64,000 nt of DNA, taken from Halorussus rarus (GTDB lineage Archaea > Halobacteriota > Halobacteria > Halobacteriales > Haladaptataceae). Positions 31,180 to 39,997 of the stretch are shown here, one piece after another. Made by a program: the position numbers and the translations under genes. Location: the NCBI RefSeq assembly GCF_003369835.1, contig NZ_QPMJ01000004.1, positions 310,001 to 374,000 on the forward strand, read 5' to 3'. Each line of letters starts with the position of its first letter. The stretch's first letter is position 1. The notes under the pieces are model-generated. The model did not search any database. It was not told the DNA's origin and saw only the letters and a list, made by a program, of their open reading frames with translations.

Positions 31180-31926
31180 ATGGTGACGGGCCGACACACC
31201 CGGCGGTCGCCGGACGACCTGCCGCCCGACGACACCACGGCGTTCCTGACCCTCCTGAACGAGCTCAAGGCCACCGGCTGCAACCTGCTGGTCGTCGGGG
31301 ACGCGCCCCGCGAGGCGTTCACTCGCGCGAGCGCGCAGCTGTTCGGCGACGCCGACGTGCTGCGCCACCGGGTGCTCGCCGTCACCGACGCGACCCCCGG
31401 GATCGTCGCGGATCGGCTCCCGGACCCCGGGGAGGCGCCACGACCGATCGCCGAGACGACCCGGCTCGTGACCCACGCGGGCGTCCCGCGGTCGGCCGCA
31501 GCCGACGCCGAGCTCCCGCCCGAACTCGCCGACGTCCGCGAGACCCGCATCGCCGACCCCGAGCTCCGGGGGCTCGAGGCGGCGCTGGTCGACGCCATCG
31601 ACGACGCCGCCGATGCGGCCGAGCACCTCTCGGCGGCCGACCTCCGGGTCGGGGTCGACTCGCTCGCGCCGCTGCTCGACCACTACGGCGTCGACGTCGT
31701 CCGGCGCTGCCTCGAAGGGGTCGGCGAGCGCGTCCGGGACTACCGGGCGATGGCCCACTACGTCCTCCCGGTCGCCCGCGACGCCGACCCGGTGCGGGCG
31801 CTGGCCTCGCAGGCGGACGCCGTCATCGAGCTCCGGGCCGTCGAACCCGCGGACCGCGACCGGAACGCCCAGCAGCGATGGCACGTCCCGGCCCGCGACA
31901 TCACGACCGAGTGGACTCCGCTCTGA
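31180..31926 (+). CDS. Haloarchaeal conserved protein, DUF7504-like (248 aa)
   Basis: A 248-residue acidic protein starting MVTGRHTRRSPDDL, with no signal and no membrane segment. The N-terminal strand-loop TGCNLLVVGDAPREAFTRAS resembles the start of a RecA/KaiC-like fold but lacks a Walker A lysine loop, so it is probably non-catalytic. The later VGVDSLAPLLDHYGVDVVRRCLEGVGERVRDYRAM block and the ending HVPARDITTEWTPL recur in a haloarchaea-specific family of unknown function (assigned here from memory as DUF7504-like). A TATA-like TTTATAAC lies at 31145-31152, 28-35 bases before the ATG. Function unknown. Confidence 0.55.
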   Translation: MVTGRHTRRSPDDLPPDDTTAFLTLLNELKATGCNLLVVGDAPREAFTRASAQLFGDADVLRHRVLAVTDATPGIVADRLPDPGEAPRPIAETTRLVTHAGVPRSAAADAELPPELADVRETRIADPELRGLEAALVDAIDDAADAAEHLSAADLRVGVDSLAPLLDHYGVDVVRRCLEGVGERVRDYRAMAHYVLPVARDADPVRALASQADAVIELRAVEPADRDRNAQQRWHVPARDITTEWTPL

Positions 31927-32022
31927 AGGGGTGCCGACAGTCGCCCGCGCCGAGAATCGGCCGCAGATCGCGTTCGCTCGGCAGTCGTCCCGTCCCCGAA
32001 AAATGAGAAGCGAGGCGGTTCG

Positions 32023-33807
32023 CTACTGGATGTCGGTCGTGTTGTACATCTGCCGGCTCGGCCCCGCCGCACCGAACTTCGAGATATCGACGTTCTGATA
32101 CCAGAACCGCTCGTCGGTCTGGTGGTAGACCGGCAGGAACGTCACGTCCTCCCAGTTGGCCTCCTCGATCTGGACGTACGCCTCGTTGCGCGCCTGCTGG
32201 GCCTGGTCGGTCGGCGCGGCGTTGTTCTGTATCCGCTCCCAGGCCTGCGTGGCCTGCTGGGCCGCCTGGGTGTCCGACCAGTTCGTGTACGAGATGGGTG
32301 CGTCCATCGACGTGTCGGTCATCGGCGGGTTCAGCAGCTGCAGGAAGTTGTCCGGCGCGGGCCAGTCCATCACCCACCCCAGCGAGTACGCCTGCAGGTT
32401 GCCCTCGCGCCCGCGCTGGAGCAGCGTCGAGAACGGCGCCCGTTCGATGTTCAGCTGGATGTGCGCGCTGGCGAGCTTGTCCCGCATCAGCTGTGCCACC
32501 TGCTGCCAGACGTTGGACTCGTAGATGGTGAGGGTAAACTGGTACCGGTTGTTCGGTCCGTAGCCCGCATCCTCCATCACCTGCCTGGCCTGGTCGAGCT
32601 GGGTCTGGTTGTACCCGTACGGGTAGTTCTGGCTGGCGTGCTGGTCGTAGGCGTCGGGGCCGCCGGGGTAGATGTTCGGCGGCGTGAAGTGGTAGGCCGC
32701 CGTGCCGCGGCCCTTGAACACCTGCTCGACCTGCTGTTGCTGGTTCATCGCGTAGGCGACCGCCTGCCGGGCGGGCTTCTCGACCCGGTTCGTGTTGAAG
32801 CCGAGGTAGTAGGCGCTGATGGTCGAGACCCCGAGGTAGTTCAGCGTCTCGCCGTTCCGGACCGGCCCGTAGGTGCCGACGTCCCGACCGAGGTCGTCGG
32901 TCCGCTCGACGGTGAGCTTCGACGGGTCGAAGAAGGTCGTCGGAATCGGGAAGTAGTCGGCGTTCTGGTTCATCGAGTAGGTGTACTGGGCGTTGTCGTC
33001 CTCGATGATGCGCCAGTTGACCGCGTCCAGATTCGGGCCCTCGCCGTGGTAGTTGTCGAACGCGCTCACCTCGGCCTCGTCGTTGGGCGCCCACGTCTCG
33101 AACTCGAAGGGACCGGCGCCGATGGGGTTGCTGGTCGCGAACTCCTGATAGGGCATCTCCCCGTCGTACCCCTCGATGTCGCCCAGGATGCCCTCCGGGA
33201 GCGCGGCGAACGACGTGTACGCCAGCATCGGGAGCGTCGCGTGGAACGGCTGGTCCATGGAGAACCGGAGGGTGTAGTCGTCGACCGCCTCGACCGCGAG
33301 CGAGCCGGACTGGTACACCTCCTGGCCGTCCTGCTGGGTCGTCTCGTGCTGGATGCCGATGGAGTCGAGGATGAAGTACGCCCGTCGGGACTCCTCGGAG
33401 GCGGCGAGTCGCTCCCACGAGTAGACGAAGTCCTGGGCCGTGACCTCGCCGTAGTCCCCGTGGAACTGCGCGCCCTCTTTGAGGTTGAACGTGTACGTGG
33501 TGAAGTCGTCGGAGGTCTCGTACCCGGTCGCCAGCTGGGTCTGGACCTCGATCTCCCCGTTCGGATAGTTCATCAGGGCGTCGAACACGTTCTGGATCAC
33601 CGTCCCGGAGGCGGTGTCGGTCGCCTTGATGGGGTCCAGCGTGCTCATCGTTCCGGTGTTGATGAGATTCAGCGTGCCGCCGCCACCCCCCTGCTGCTGC
33701 GTGGTCGTCTCCTGACCCGCCGCAGTTCCCGAAATCGCGACTGCCGATGCCGCCCCGCCGGTCGCTTTGAGGAAGGACCGGCGCGACATGTTGGATTTCT
33801 CGGACAT
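32023..33807 (-). CDS. ABC transporter substrate-binding protein, oligopeptide/nickel (family 5)
   Basis: A 594-residue exported protein with a Tat signal (SRRSFLKATGGAASAVAI, residues 8-25) and a Gln/Gly linker, followed by the DppA/OppA family-5 fold: LNLINTGTMSTLDPIKATDTA, YTFNLKEGAQFHGDYGEVTAQDFVYSWERLA, PIGAGPFEFETW and VAYAMNQQQQVEQVF. It would deliver peptides, nickel chelates or another ligand to a membrane permease. No lipobox Cys is present, so anchoring is unclear. No permease or ATPase gene lies on either side, so it is an orphan. ATG 33807 was chosen over ATG 33834 because the A/T-rich promoter lies at 33832-33852. Confidence 0.9.
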   Translation of the reverse strand: MSEKSNMSRRSFLKATGGAASAVAISGTAAGQETTTQQQGGGGGTLNLINTGTMSTLDPIKATDTASGTVIQNVFDALMNYPNGEIEVQTQLATGYETSDDFTTYTFNLKEGAQFHGDYGEVTAQDFVYSWERLAASEESRRAYFILDSIGIQHETTQQDGQEVYQSGSLAVEAVDDYTLRFSMDQPFHATLPMLAYTSFAALPEGILGDIEGYDGEMPYQEFATSNPIGAGPFEFETWAPNDEAEVSAFDNYHGEGPNLDAVNWRIIEDDNAQYTYSMNQNADYFPIPTTFFDPSKLTVERTDDLGRDVGTYGPVRNGETLNYLGVSTISAYYLGFNTNRVEKPARQAVAYAMNQQQQVEQVFKGRGTAAYHFTPPNIYPGGPDAYDQHASQNYPYGYNQTQLDQARQVMEDAGYGPNNRYQFTLTIYESNVWQQVAQLMRDKLASAHIQLNIERAPFSTLLQRGREGNLQAYSLGWVMDWPAPDNFLQLLNPPMTDTSMDAPISYTNWSDTQAAQQATQAWERIQNNAAPTDQAQQARNEAYVQIEEANWEDVTFLPVYHQTDERFWYQNVDISKFGAAGPSRQMYNTTDIQ

Positions 33808-34176
33808 GCAAATAGAAGGACCACGGAGCGACATATGTATTTAATTATTTATGATTTGATGGTCACTTTTTGGTAAAACCGAAACAGTTGGTGCGAGTTT
33901 TGCCGCGACTATCCAAAAAGAAACCCAACAGCGGGAAAACCGAACGCCGAGTTTCGGTGAACCAACGGCGGCCCGTCGAGAAACCGAGTGCGTTCGCACC
34001 GTGCGGGACACCGTGCACCCGACGGCGGCGCCCGGACGATTACGGCAGGCGTACGCCCGGACAGGCCGAGTCGGAACTCCGGAAGCCCCGCGTTATACCC
34101 GGAGCGGCCGCCGTCGCGAACGGACAGTCCGCGCATAACAAAGTGTCGGCCGGGCGACGGTCCGCCGAACGACGTC
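33808..34176. other. Divergent intergenic region
   Basis: No gene seen. It holds the promoter of the substrate-binding gene at its left end, an A/T-rich stretch up to about 33925, and then an ordinary G+C-rich part. A CATAAC-like element near 34135 is a weak TATA candidate for the pilin gene. Confidence 0.35.
33832..33852 (-). promoter_or_regulatory. A/T-rich promoter of the substrate-binding gene
   Basis: The minus strand reads AAATAATTAAATACATATGT; its ATACATA core is 25-33 bases upstream of ATG 33807, consistent with a leaderless transcript and with the choice of that ATG. Confidence 0.5.
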
Positions 34177-34629
34177 ATGACGCGAACACGTCTCGTCGAC
34201 GCACTGCGCGCAGACCGCGCCACCTCGCCGGCCGTCGGCGCGGTCCTGATGGTCGCCATCACGGTGGTGCTGGCGACGGCGGCGGGGACCCAGCTGTTCG
34301 GCCTCGCGGGCAGTCAGCAGGGCGCGTACGCCACCGCGACCGTCGACTACTCGACGAGCGAGAACCGGGTGACTGTGACGTGGCTGGCGACCGCCGGCGC
34401 CGAGAAGGTGAAAGTGAGGATCCTGGTGGGCGACGAGCGCCGGACGGTCGAACTCGACGGGGTGGGCGACCGCGTCGAGGTCGACGAGCGGGGCGTGTCA
34501 CTGAGCACGGGCGCCGTTGGCCACTTCTCGTCGCCCAAGCTCTCGGACGGCGACCGGGTGACGGTGACCGTCGTCGCCGTGAAGGGCGGCGACTCGGTCG
34601 TGGTGGCCGACCGGAGCGCGACGGTGTGA
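34177..34629 (+). CDS. Type IV pilin-like protein (150 aa)
   Basis: A 150-residue protein with an archaeal Pilin_N-type N terminus: a basic leader followed by ATSPAVGAVLMVAITVVLATAAGTQLF (about residues 15-41, shown here in parts SPAVGAVLMVAITVVLAT). The family is processed by a prepilin peptidase before the hydrophobic helix and assembles as an adhesion or surface filament. The remaining ~105 residues are a small beta domain (VTVTWLATAGAEKVKVRILVG, VTVTVVAVKGGDSVVVADRS). The next gene is 108 bases away, so it may be a single-gene unit. A G/S-rich mature domain is normal for haloarchaeal pilins, so the call is fairly safe. Confidence 0.82.
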   Translation: MTRTRLVDALRADRATSPAVGAVLMVAITVVLATAAGTQLFGLAGSQQGAYATATVDYSTSENRVTVTWLATAGAEKVKVRILVGDERRTVELDGVGDRVEVDERGVSLSTGAVGHFSSPKLSDGDRVTVTVVAVKGGDSVVVADRSATV

Positions 34630-34737
34630 ACCGGCGCCGGCCGAACTGTATCGGGGTGACGCGACCCACACCGGAGGCGGAGCGCGTCCGCGCGAACGGG
34701 AAACAGACACATTACCGGGCGCGTCCTACGACCCGGC

Positions 34738-35088
34738 ATGAGCATCGGTCGGGCGACCCACGGGGAGCGCGAGACGGCGTTCGACTGGCTGGCCGCGCTG
34801 CTCGCGCTCGGTCTCGCGGCCATCCACGCCTACCTGGCGGCGACGACCGACGAACCCCGGTTCTACGTCGTGGCAGGGCTGTTCGTCGTCGGCGTCCTGT
34901 TCTTCTTCACGGGCTACTGGCGCGCGATGGTCTACCTGGTCGCGGCGGTGTACGTCGCCACGCTGGGCGTGCTCTGGCTGCTGGGCGGGATGGAGTACCG
35001 GAGCGCGGGGCTGCTGACGGGCGCGATGAGCGTCGCCTTCCTCGGACTCTCGGTCTACCTCTTCCTCCGGGAGTCCGGGAGAATGTGA
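34738..35088 (+). CDS. Four-span hypothetical membrane protein (116 aa)
   Basis: A 116-residue integral membrane protein. Four hydrophobic segments are visible: about residues 16-34 (DWLAALLALGLAAIHAYLAA), 42-60 (YVVAGLFVVGVLFFF), 65-83 (MVYLVAAVYVATLGVLWLL) and 90-108 (AGLLTGAMSVAFLGLSVYLF). Short loops and a short charged N terminus. No family recognised. It converges with the wHTH/membrane pair at 35133-35794. Confidence 0.75.
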   Translation: MSIGRATHGERETAFDWLAALLALGLAAIHAYLAATTDEPRFYVVAGLFVVGVLFFFTGYWRAMVYLVAAVYVATLGVLWLLGGMEYRSAGLLTGAMSVAFLGLSVYLFLRESGRM

Positions 35089-35132
35089 AGCCACGGAGTC
35101 GGAGCGACGAGCGTGAAGAGAGCGGGCGGGCG

Positions 35133-35420
35133 CTACTCCACGTACATCGAGTAGGTGATGACGGCGAAGCCGGCCGCGGTCAGCGCGCTCTCGATTATCA
35201 GGACCAGGGTCCGGTCGACGCCGACGACCTGGTCGGCGATGCCGGCGAGGAACGCGCCGAGCGTGACCACGCCGAAGCCGAGTGCGAGCGCCCCCAGCGC
35301 CGGCGATTCGGTCCGGCGGTAGGCCTTGTAGGCGAAGAAGGTGGTGAGCCCGCCGAGGGTGAGCGCGATCGTCTTGAGCACCACCACGAGCAGCGTGACC
35401 GTGAGCAGTTCCCCCGTCAC
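35133..35420 (-). CDS. DUF7521-like small membrane protein (95 aa)
   Basis: A 95-residue protein with three or four hydrophobic segments (LLTVTLLVVVLKTIALTLGG, a long segment after AYKAYRRTESPALGAL, and a C-terminal one ending VITYSMYVE). The AYKAYRRTESPALG loop is typical of a haloarchaeal membrane protein family that sits directly after ArsR-like regulators. I chose GTG 35420 because it overlaps the regulator stop by four bases (GTGA), the usual sign of translational coupling; an ATG at 35444 would overlap by 28 bases. Probably works with the upstream regulator, maybe as a sensor or stress-linked membrane partner. Confidence 0.6.
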   Translation of the reverse strand: MTGELLTVTLLVVVLKTIALTLGGLTTFFAYKAYRRTESPALGALALGFGVVTLGAFLAGIADQVVGVDRTLVLIIESALTAAGFAVITYSMYVE

Positions 35421-35794
35421 GTCTCCTTGCGCACCTCCGACCACATGTCCGCGAGCCGCTCCTCGGCCGAGCGGGTCGGCCGAGAGACGCTCACCTCGAG
35501 CTCCCGGTCCTCGGTCAGCGCGAACGACACCTCCTCGAAGTCGACGTCGTACCGGGTCGTGTGGTGCCCGTCGCTCCGGACCTCGGTCAGCTCCGAGAGG
35601 AGCGACGCCTCGGTCAGTACGTCGAGCTTGCGGTAGACGGTCGAGAGCGGGATGTCGGCCGCCTCGGAGATCTCGCTCGCTGTCATGGGTTCGTCGAGTT
35701 GTCTGACGATGGCCCGGCAGTCCGGGTCGTCGAGGGCGTCGAGGACCGCCTGGAGGTCAGGCGCGTCCTCCACGCCGACCGGGTCTCGAACCAT
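35417..35794 (-). CDS. ArsR-like winged-helix transcriptional regulator (125 aa)
   Basis: A 125-residue wHTH protein: helix-turn-helix core LQAVLDALDDPDCRAIVRQL followed by MTASEISEAADIPLSTVYRKLDVLTEASLLSE (residues ~15-65). The following wing ends HHTTRYDVDFEEVSFAL. It lacks an obvious metal-binding Cys motif. By family knowledge it represses or activates a nearby gene; the coupled 35133-35420 membrane-protein gene is the natural candidate. It is divergent from the multicopper oxidase gene (start 35992), whose promoter region of ~200 bases could be a second target, but there is no direct evidence for that. Confidence 0.8.
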   Translation of the reverse strand: MVRDPVGVEDAPDLQAVLDALDDPDCRAIVRQLDEPMTASEISEAADIPLSTVYRKLDVLTEASLLSELTEVRSDGHHTTRYDVDFEEVSFALTEDRELEVSVSRPTRSAEERLADMWSEVRKET

Positions 35795-35991
35795 CCGTCC
35801 GCAATTTCCGACAGGGAATACATAACTGGTTCGACTTCAGCGACCGCGGCGCCGGCGGCGACTCCCGACCGCACGTGTTCGCTTGGTCCGAGAGAACGCG
35901 CGACACACCGAACACGTTCGAGCGCCGTCCCAGTCGCTGGGAATCACCGTCGGCGCTCTTTAAGTAGCCCATCAAAGCTGGAACTGTACCA

Positions 35992-37131
35992 ATGACCGAC
36001 ATCGGAGCCCCCGGAGACGGCCCGTCTCGACGCGACTTCCTGAAAGCGACCGGCGCCGGCGGCCTGGCCGCCGCCGCCGGCTGTACCGCCCCGACCGGCC
36101 GCGACCAACAGACCACCCAGCAGCGAGCCATGCAATCCCAGACCTCACTTCCATCCACGAGCCCCCCCGAGATCGTGAACGTCGACGAACAGGGCGGTAA
36201 GGTCACGCTCAAGTCCGCGCCCGCGACGCACGCGGTCCACCCCCTGGACTCGATGGGCGGCCCCGTCGAGCTCCCGCAGGTGTGGGCGTTCCAGGCCGAC
36301 GACCGCGACCCCAGCGTCCCCGGTCCCATCCTCCGGACGACGGAGGGCGAGGACATGGAGGTCACCCTGGACAACACCGAGGGCAAGCGCCCCCACACGC
36401 TCCACTTCCACGGCGTCCAGAAGACGTGGGAGAACGACGGCGTGCCCACGACCACCGGCATCACCGTCGAGCCCGGCGAGAAGCACACCTACCAGATCCC
36501 CGCAAACGTGCCCGGCACCCACCTCTACCACTGCCACTTCCAGACGCCGCGGCACATCGAGATGGGCATGTTCGGCATCCTCCGGGTCGACCCGAAGGGG
36601 TACGAGCCCGCCGACCGGGAGTACTTCATGACCCTCAAGGAGTGGGACTCCTCGCTCTCGCGGATGATGGCCGGCGAAAGCGCGAGCTACAACCCGCGCA
36701 AGCGCAACCCCGACGTGTTCACCATCAACGGCAAGTCCGCGCCCCGGACGCTCCACCCCGAAGACGGCTCGCCTATCATCGTCAAGCAGGGCGAGACGGT
36801 CCGACTCCACATGGTCAACGGCGGGTACATGTCCCACCCGATGCACATCCACAACCACCGGTTCCAGCGCGTCGAGAAGGACGGCGGCGTCATCCCGGAG
36901 GCCGCCCGCCACGACATGGACGTGACCAACATCGCGCCCGCCGAGCGCCACACCATCGAGTTCACCGCCGACGCCGACCCCGGCATCTACCTGATGCACT
37001 GCCACAAGGTCAACCACGTGATGAACGGCCGGTCGTACCCCGGCGGGATGCTCAACGGCGTCGTCTACGAGTCGGCGATGGACACCGACATCTTCGCCCA
37101 GCTGATGGAGTACGCCGGCTACCAGGGGTAG
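35992..37131 (+). CDS. Two-domain multicopper oxidase, Tat-exported
   Basis: A 379-residue multicopper oxidase. Tat signal SRRDFLKATGAGG (12-24) ends in a lipobox-like AAAGC (Cys31), suggesting lipid anchoring. The copper motifs are HFHG (138-141), LYHCHFQTPRHIEMGMFG (178-195) and HPMHIHNH (282-289) with a final LMHCHKVNHVM (334-344). The HCH...H...M patterns occur in both domains, as in two-domain laccase-like oxidases rather than three-domain laccases. By family knowledge it oxidises a substrate or Cu(I) outside the cell and reduces oxygen or nitrite. A halocyanin gene follows 4 bases after its stop, so the two are cotranscribed and halocyanin is the natural electron partner. Confidence 0.9.
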   Translation: MTDIGAPGDGPSRRDFLKATGAGGLAAAAGCTAPTGRDQQTTQQRAMQSQTSLPSTSPPEIVNVDEQGGKVTLKSAPATHAVHPLDSMGGPVELPQVWAFQADDRDPSVPGPILRTTEGEDMEVTLDNTEGKRPHTLHFHGVQKTWENDGVPTTTGITVEPGEKHTYQIPANVPGTHLYHCHFQTPRHIEMGMFGILRVDPKGYEPADREYFMTLKEWDSSLSRMMAGESASYNPRKRNPDVFTINGKSAPRTLHPEDGSPIIVKQGETVRLHMVNGGYMSHPMHIHNHRFQRVEKDGGVIPEAARHDMDVTNIAPAERHTIEFTADADPGIYLMHCHKVNHVMNGRSYPGGMLNGVVYESAMDTDIFAQLMEYAGYQG

Positions 37132-37135
37132 GACG

Positions 37136-37735
37136 ATGACGCGAGGCTACACTCGCCGGCAAGCAATCAAAGCCGGCGCAGCGGCGACGGCGGCGGCCGG
37201 CGCGACCGGACTCGCCGGCCCCGCGGCGGCCCAGTCCGGCGGTGACCTCTCGTCGTGGTTCGAGGGCGTCTCGAACTACGACGGGATCGTCGACGAGACG
37301 GGCCAGTCGGAGGTCACAGTCGAAGTGGGCGCGGCGGGCAACAACGGCAACTTCGCGTTCGGGCCGGCCGCGATCCGCGTGGACCCCGGGACGACGGTCG
37401 TCTGGGAGTGGACCGGGAAGGGCGGCAGCCACAACGTCGCGGCCGAGGACGGCTCGTTCGAGAGCGAGATGACCGGCTCGACCGGCCACACCTTCGAGCA
37501 GACGTTCGACGAGACTGGCATCACGAAGTACGCCTGCACACCCCACAAGGCGATGGGAATGAAGGGCGCGGTCGTGGTCGGCGACGAGGCCGCGTCGTCG
37601 GCCGAATCTACCGGCGGCGTGACGCTGGGCGCGAACGAGTACGCGATCGGCGGGAGCGTGCTCGCGGGGCTGCTCTCGCCGCTGGCCTTCGCGCTGGTGC
37701 TGTTCAAGCGCGACCCCGACAGAGGGGAGCGGTAG
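37136..37735 (+). CDS. Halocyanin, Tat-exported and membrane-anchored
   Basis: A 199-residue blue copper protein. Tat signal TRRQAIKAGAAATAAAG (residues 6-22), a single halocyanin domain (about 38-150) with type-1 copper ligands His99, Cys134, His137 and Met140 or Met142, a short linker, and a C-terminal membrane segment (YAIGGSVLAGLLSPLAFALVLF) with a basic tail. Its gene starts 4 bases after the multicopper oxidase stop, so it probably shuttles electrons to or from that enzyme at the outer face. Its domain is a near-match to both domains of the 13392-14462 protein, but in a mosaic pattern. Confidence 0.9.
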   Translation: MTRGYTRRQAIKAGAAATAAAGATGLAGPAAAQSGGDLSSWFEGVSNYDGIVDETGQSEVTVEVGAAGNNGNFAFGPAAIRVDPGTTVVWEWTGKGGSHNVAAEDGSFESEMTGSTGHTFEQTFDETGITKYACTPHKAMGMKGAVVVGDEAASSAESTGGVTLGANEYAIGGSVLAGLLSPLAFALVLFKRDPDRGER

Positions 37736-37874
37736 CGGTCGGACGACAGCGGTCATCGCGGTCGGTATCCGTCTCTCACGCGCTTCTTCCATTCGTTTCA
37801 CCGTCGGACCGCTCTTCTCGCGCGATCTCTCGGCCACGCAAGGACTTATCGTCCGCCGTCGAGAACCGTCGGTG

Positions 37875-38105
37875 ATGCCCGAAACCGACTCCTCCGCCGG
37901 CTCATCCCGCGTTCTCGGCCCGATTCGGATCGTCGGGACCTCCCTCGCCCGCCAGTTACTGGGCTTCGTTCTCGCGTTCGTCGGCCTCCAGATACTCGCC
38001 TGGGCGCTCCGGAGCGGGTCGGTCGGCTCCGGCGTCGCGCACGCGGCCATCGGGACGTTCGTCGCGCTCAACGGTCTGTATCTCGGCGGGGTTCGCCCCC
38101 GATAG
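37875..38105 (+). CDS. Small hypothetical membrane protein (76 aa)
   Basis: A 76-residue protein, MPETDSSAGSSRVLG at the start, with two hydrophobic segments (QLLGFVLAFVGLQILAWAL and a second of HAAIGTFVALNGLYLGG). An in-frame GTG at 37872 would add one Met; ATG 37875 is used. No recognised family and no strong promoter before it. The region 37736-37874 before it appears empty. It may be translated with the halocyanin operon or be independent. Confidence 0.5.
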   Translation: MPETDSSAGSSRVLGPIRIVGTSLARQLLGFVLAFVGLQILAWALRSGSVGSGVAHAAIGTFVALNGLYLGGVRPR

Positions 38106-38483
38106 CGCCGCGCCGACCGGAGAGGATCCGGGAACCGGCGACCGAGCGGCGCGAACGGGCTCGAGAGGCTCCGTTGAAATCCCCAATTGGTGATATGTTT
38201 CAGTAACCGTGCTGAATACACAGCGCGTATCGGTCACTCGAGCACGGACAGGGACCGAGCAATATCAGATGAAGTACCCGGACTGATGGATATTGGAAGC
38301 ACTAGAGTACGTGCATCGGTGACTTGTACGGATAACAAAAACTTCGGCTGCCAGGGTAGCTCCGAGTAGAGTAGATCCGCTGTGCTTGGAGACACGAGTG
38401 TGTGCCCACGCTCTATCGCAACCCTGAGCAGATGCTGGGAATTATATACAAGAGAGAGACCATTGTGAGTCGGGAACGCCACA
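38106..38483. other. A/T-richer intergenic region upstream of PiT transporter
   Basis: No gene accepted. From about 38170 the base composition drops and codon-like structure disappears. A TATA box (ATTATATACA, 38441-38450) lies 34-43 bases before ATG 38484, implying a short leader of roughly 10-15 bases for the phosphate transporter. Confidence 0.4.
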
Positions 38484-39728
38484 ATGGTATCACTACTAGC
38501 CGTAGCTGGTGTCGTTGTCGCCGTGTTCGTCGGGTTCAACATTGGCGGGTCGTCGACGGGCGTGTCATTCGGTCCGGCAGTCGGCTCGCGCCTCGTTCGG
38601 AAGACGACGGCAGGGGTCCTGTTCGTCGGTTTCGCGCTTCTTGGCGCGTGGACCGTCGGTCGGAACGTCATCGCCACAATGAGTAGCAGCATCGTACCTG
38701 CAGCCCAGTTCACACCCATCGCAAGCGTCGCCGTCTTGTTTTTCACCGGCGCGTCGCTACTCATCTCGAATCTCTACGGCGTTCCAGCCTCGACCTCGAT
38801 GACGGCCGTCGGCGCCATCGTCGGACTCGGTCTCGCGTCCGGAACGCTCAACCAGGCACTCATGTTCACCATCGTTTCGGCGTGGATCATTGCGCCGCTA
38901 TTGAGTTTGACCATCGGGGTCGTGGTCGGGCGCTACATCTATCCGTACCTCGATCGTTACGTCGCGTTCACGAAGTTCGATCTCCACCTCATCCAACTCG
39001 ACCGGTCGGGATCGATTCCGCGTCCGCGATTTAACACGAACGCGTCGCTGCAGGACATCGCTGGATCGCTCTCGGTGGTCGTCATCGCCTGTTATATGGC
39101 GTTCTCCGCGGGTGCGTCGAACGCGGCGAACGCCGTGGCGCCCCTCGTCGGCGAGGGAGGGTCACTGACGGTCAATCAGGGAGTCCTGCTCGCGGTGTTC
39201 GCCTTCGGGTTGGGCAGTTTCACCATCGCCCGCCGCACGCTGGAGACGGTCGGAGACGATATCACGGAGCTCCCAATCCTCGCGTCGCTGATCGTTTCCA
39301 TCGTGGGTGGCACCGTCATCACGATCCTCTCCTACTTGGGGATACCCGCGAGTCTGGCGGTGAGTACGACATCGACGATTATCGGGCTCGGGTGGGGTCG
39401 GGCGAGTCGAGCGGCGACACTGGCAGAACTGGCGACACCCGCGCCCGAAAATCCGGATCTGGATGTCTCGACGGGAGCGTTGGTCACCTCACGCGTCGAA
39501 GAGGCTCCTGCAAGCCCGACGATCGGGGATATCGCCCGACACGAGGAACCCGTAGACGAACCGAAGGAGATGCCGGACGTGCCGGATATCGGCGCGGAAG
39601 GGCCGGCTGATCTCGACGAGCAAAGTCTTTTCGACCCGAGGGCAGCCAAGCGTATCGTCGTACTGTGGGTGTTGACGCCGACACTGTCGGTTGTTGCCTC
39701 CTACCCGGTATTCGCGTTCTTGTTGTGA
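38484..39728 (+). CDS. Inorganic phosphate transporter, PiT family
   Basis: A 414-residue multi-span membrane protein. The two PiT repeats are visible: N-terminal FVGFNIGGSSTGVSFGPAVG (about residues 13-34) and central AFSAGASNAANAVAPLVGEG (about 208-227), each containing the N-x-G/A-N phosphate-binding core. Between and after them are many hydrophobic segments, and a hydrophilic loop of ~85 residues precedes the last span (TPTLSVVASYPVFAFLL). It imports phosphate with H+ or Na+. Codon use is unlike its neighbours: 15 of the first 51 codons end in A or T, versus only a few in surrounding genes, so recent horizontal acquisition is likely. A PhoD phosphatase lies 7 kb upstream. Confidence 0.88.
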   Translation: MVSLLAVAGVVVAVFVGFNIGGSSTGVSFGPAVGSRLVRKTTAGVLFVGFALLGAWTVGRNVIATMSSSIVPAAQFTPIASVAVLFFTGASLLISNLYGVPASTSMTAVGAIVGLGLASGTLNQALMFTIVSAWIIAPLLSLTIGVVVGRYIYPYLDRYVAFTKFDLHLIQLDRSGSIPRPRFNTNASLQDIAGSLSVVVIACYMAFSAGASNAANAVAPLVGEGGSLTVNQGVLLAVFAFGLGSFTIARRTLETVGDDITELPILASLIVSIVGGTVITILSYLGIPASLAVSTTSTIIGLGWGRASRAATLAELATPAPENPDLDVSTGALVTSRVEEAPASPTIGDIARHEEPVDEPKEMPDVPDIGAEGPADLDEQSLFDPRAAKRIVVLWVLTPTLSVVASYPVFAFLL

Positions 39729-39997
39729 ACGAGAGTCGGAGAACTCGCGGAAGGCGAGGCTCTTTATCTCGGAGAGCACAGACTGCTGACGACAGGTGTC
39801 GCGGATCGGCGAGGATTGTATCGAAGATTAGATTCGATGCATCTGACGACTTATTCTCAATTCTCTGTATCATACCTCAATCCCCGACTCACCGTGATTC
39901 TCGTGAAGTGTTCTCTCTGCTCATGCTCTGTCCCAACGACAGAGCCTCTGAATTCAGCACAATTCCGACCAGGTGCTGAGGGTATCAACAAAGCCAC

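Noticed and set aside
39729..39997. Possible remnant of an insertion sequence after the PiT gene
   Set aside because: The region is A/T-rich but shows no transposase fragment, no terminal inverted repeats and no target duplication that I can identify.
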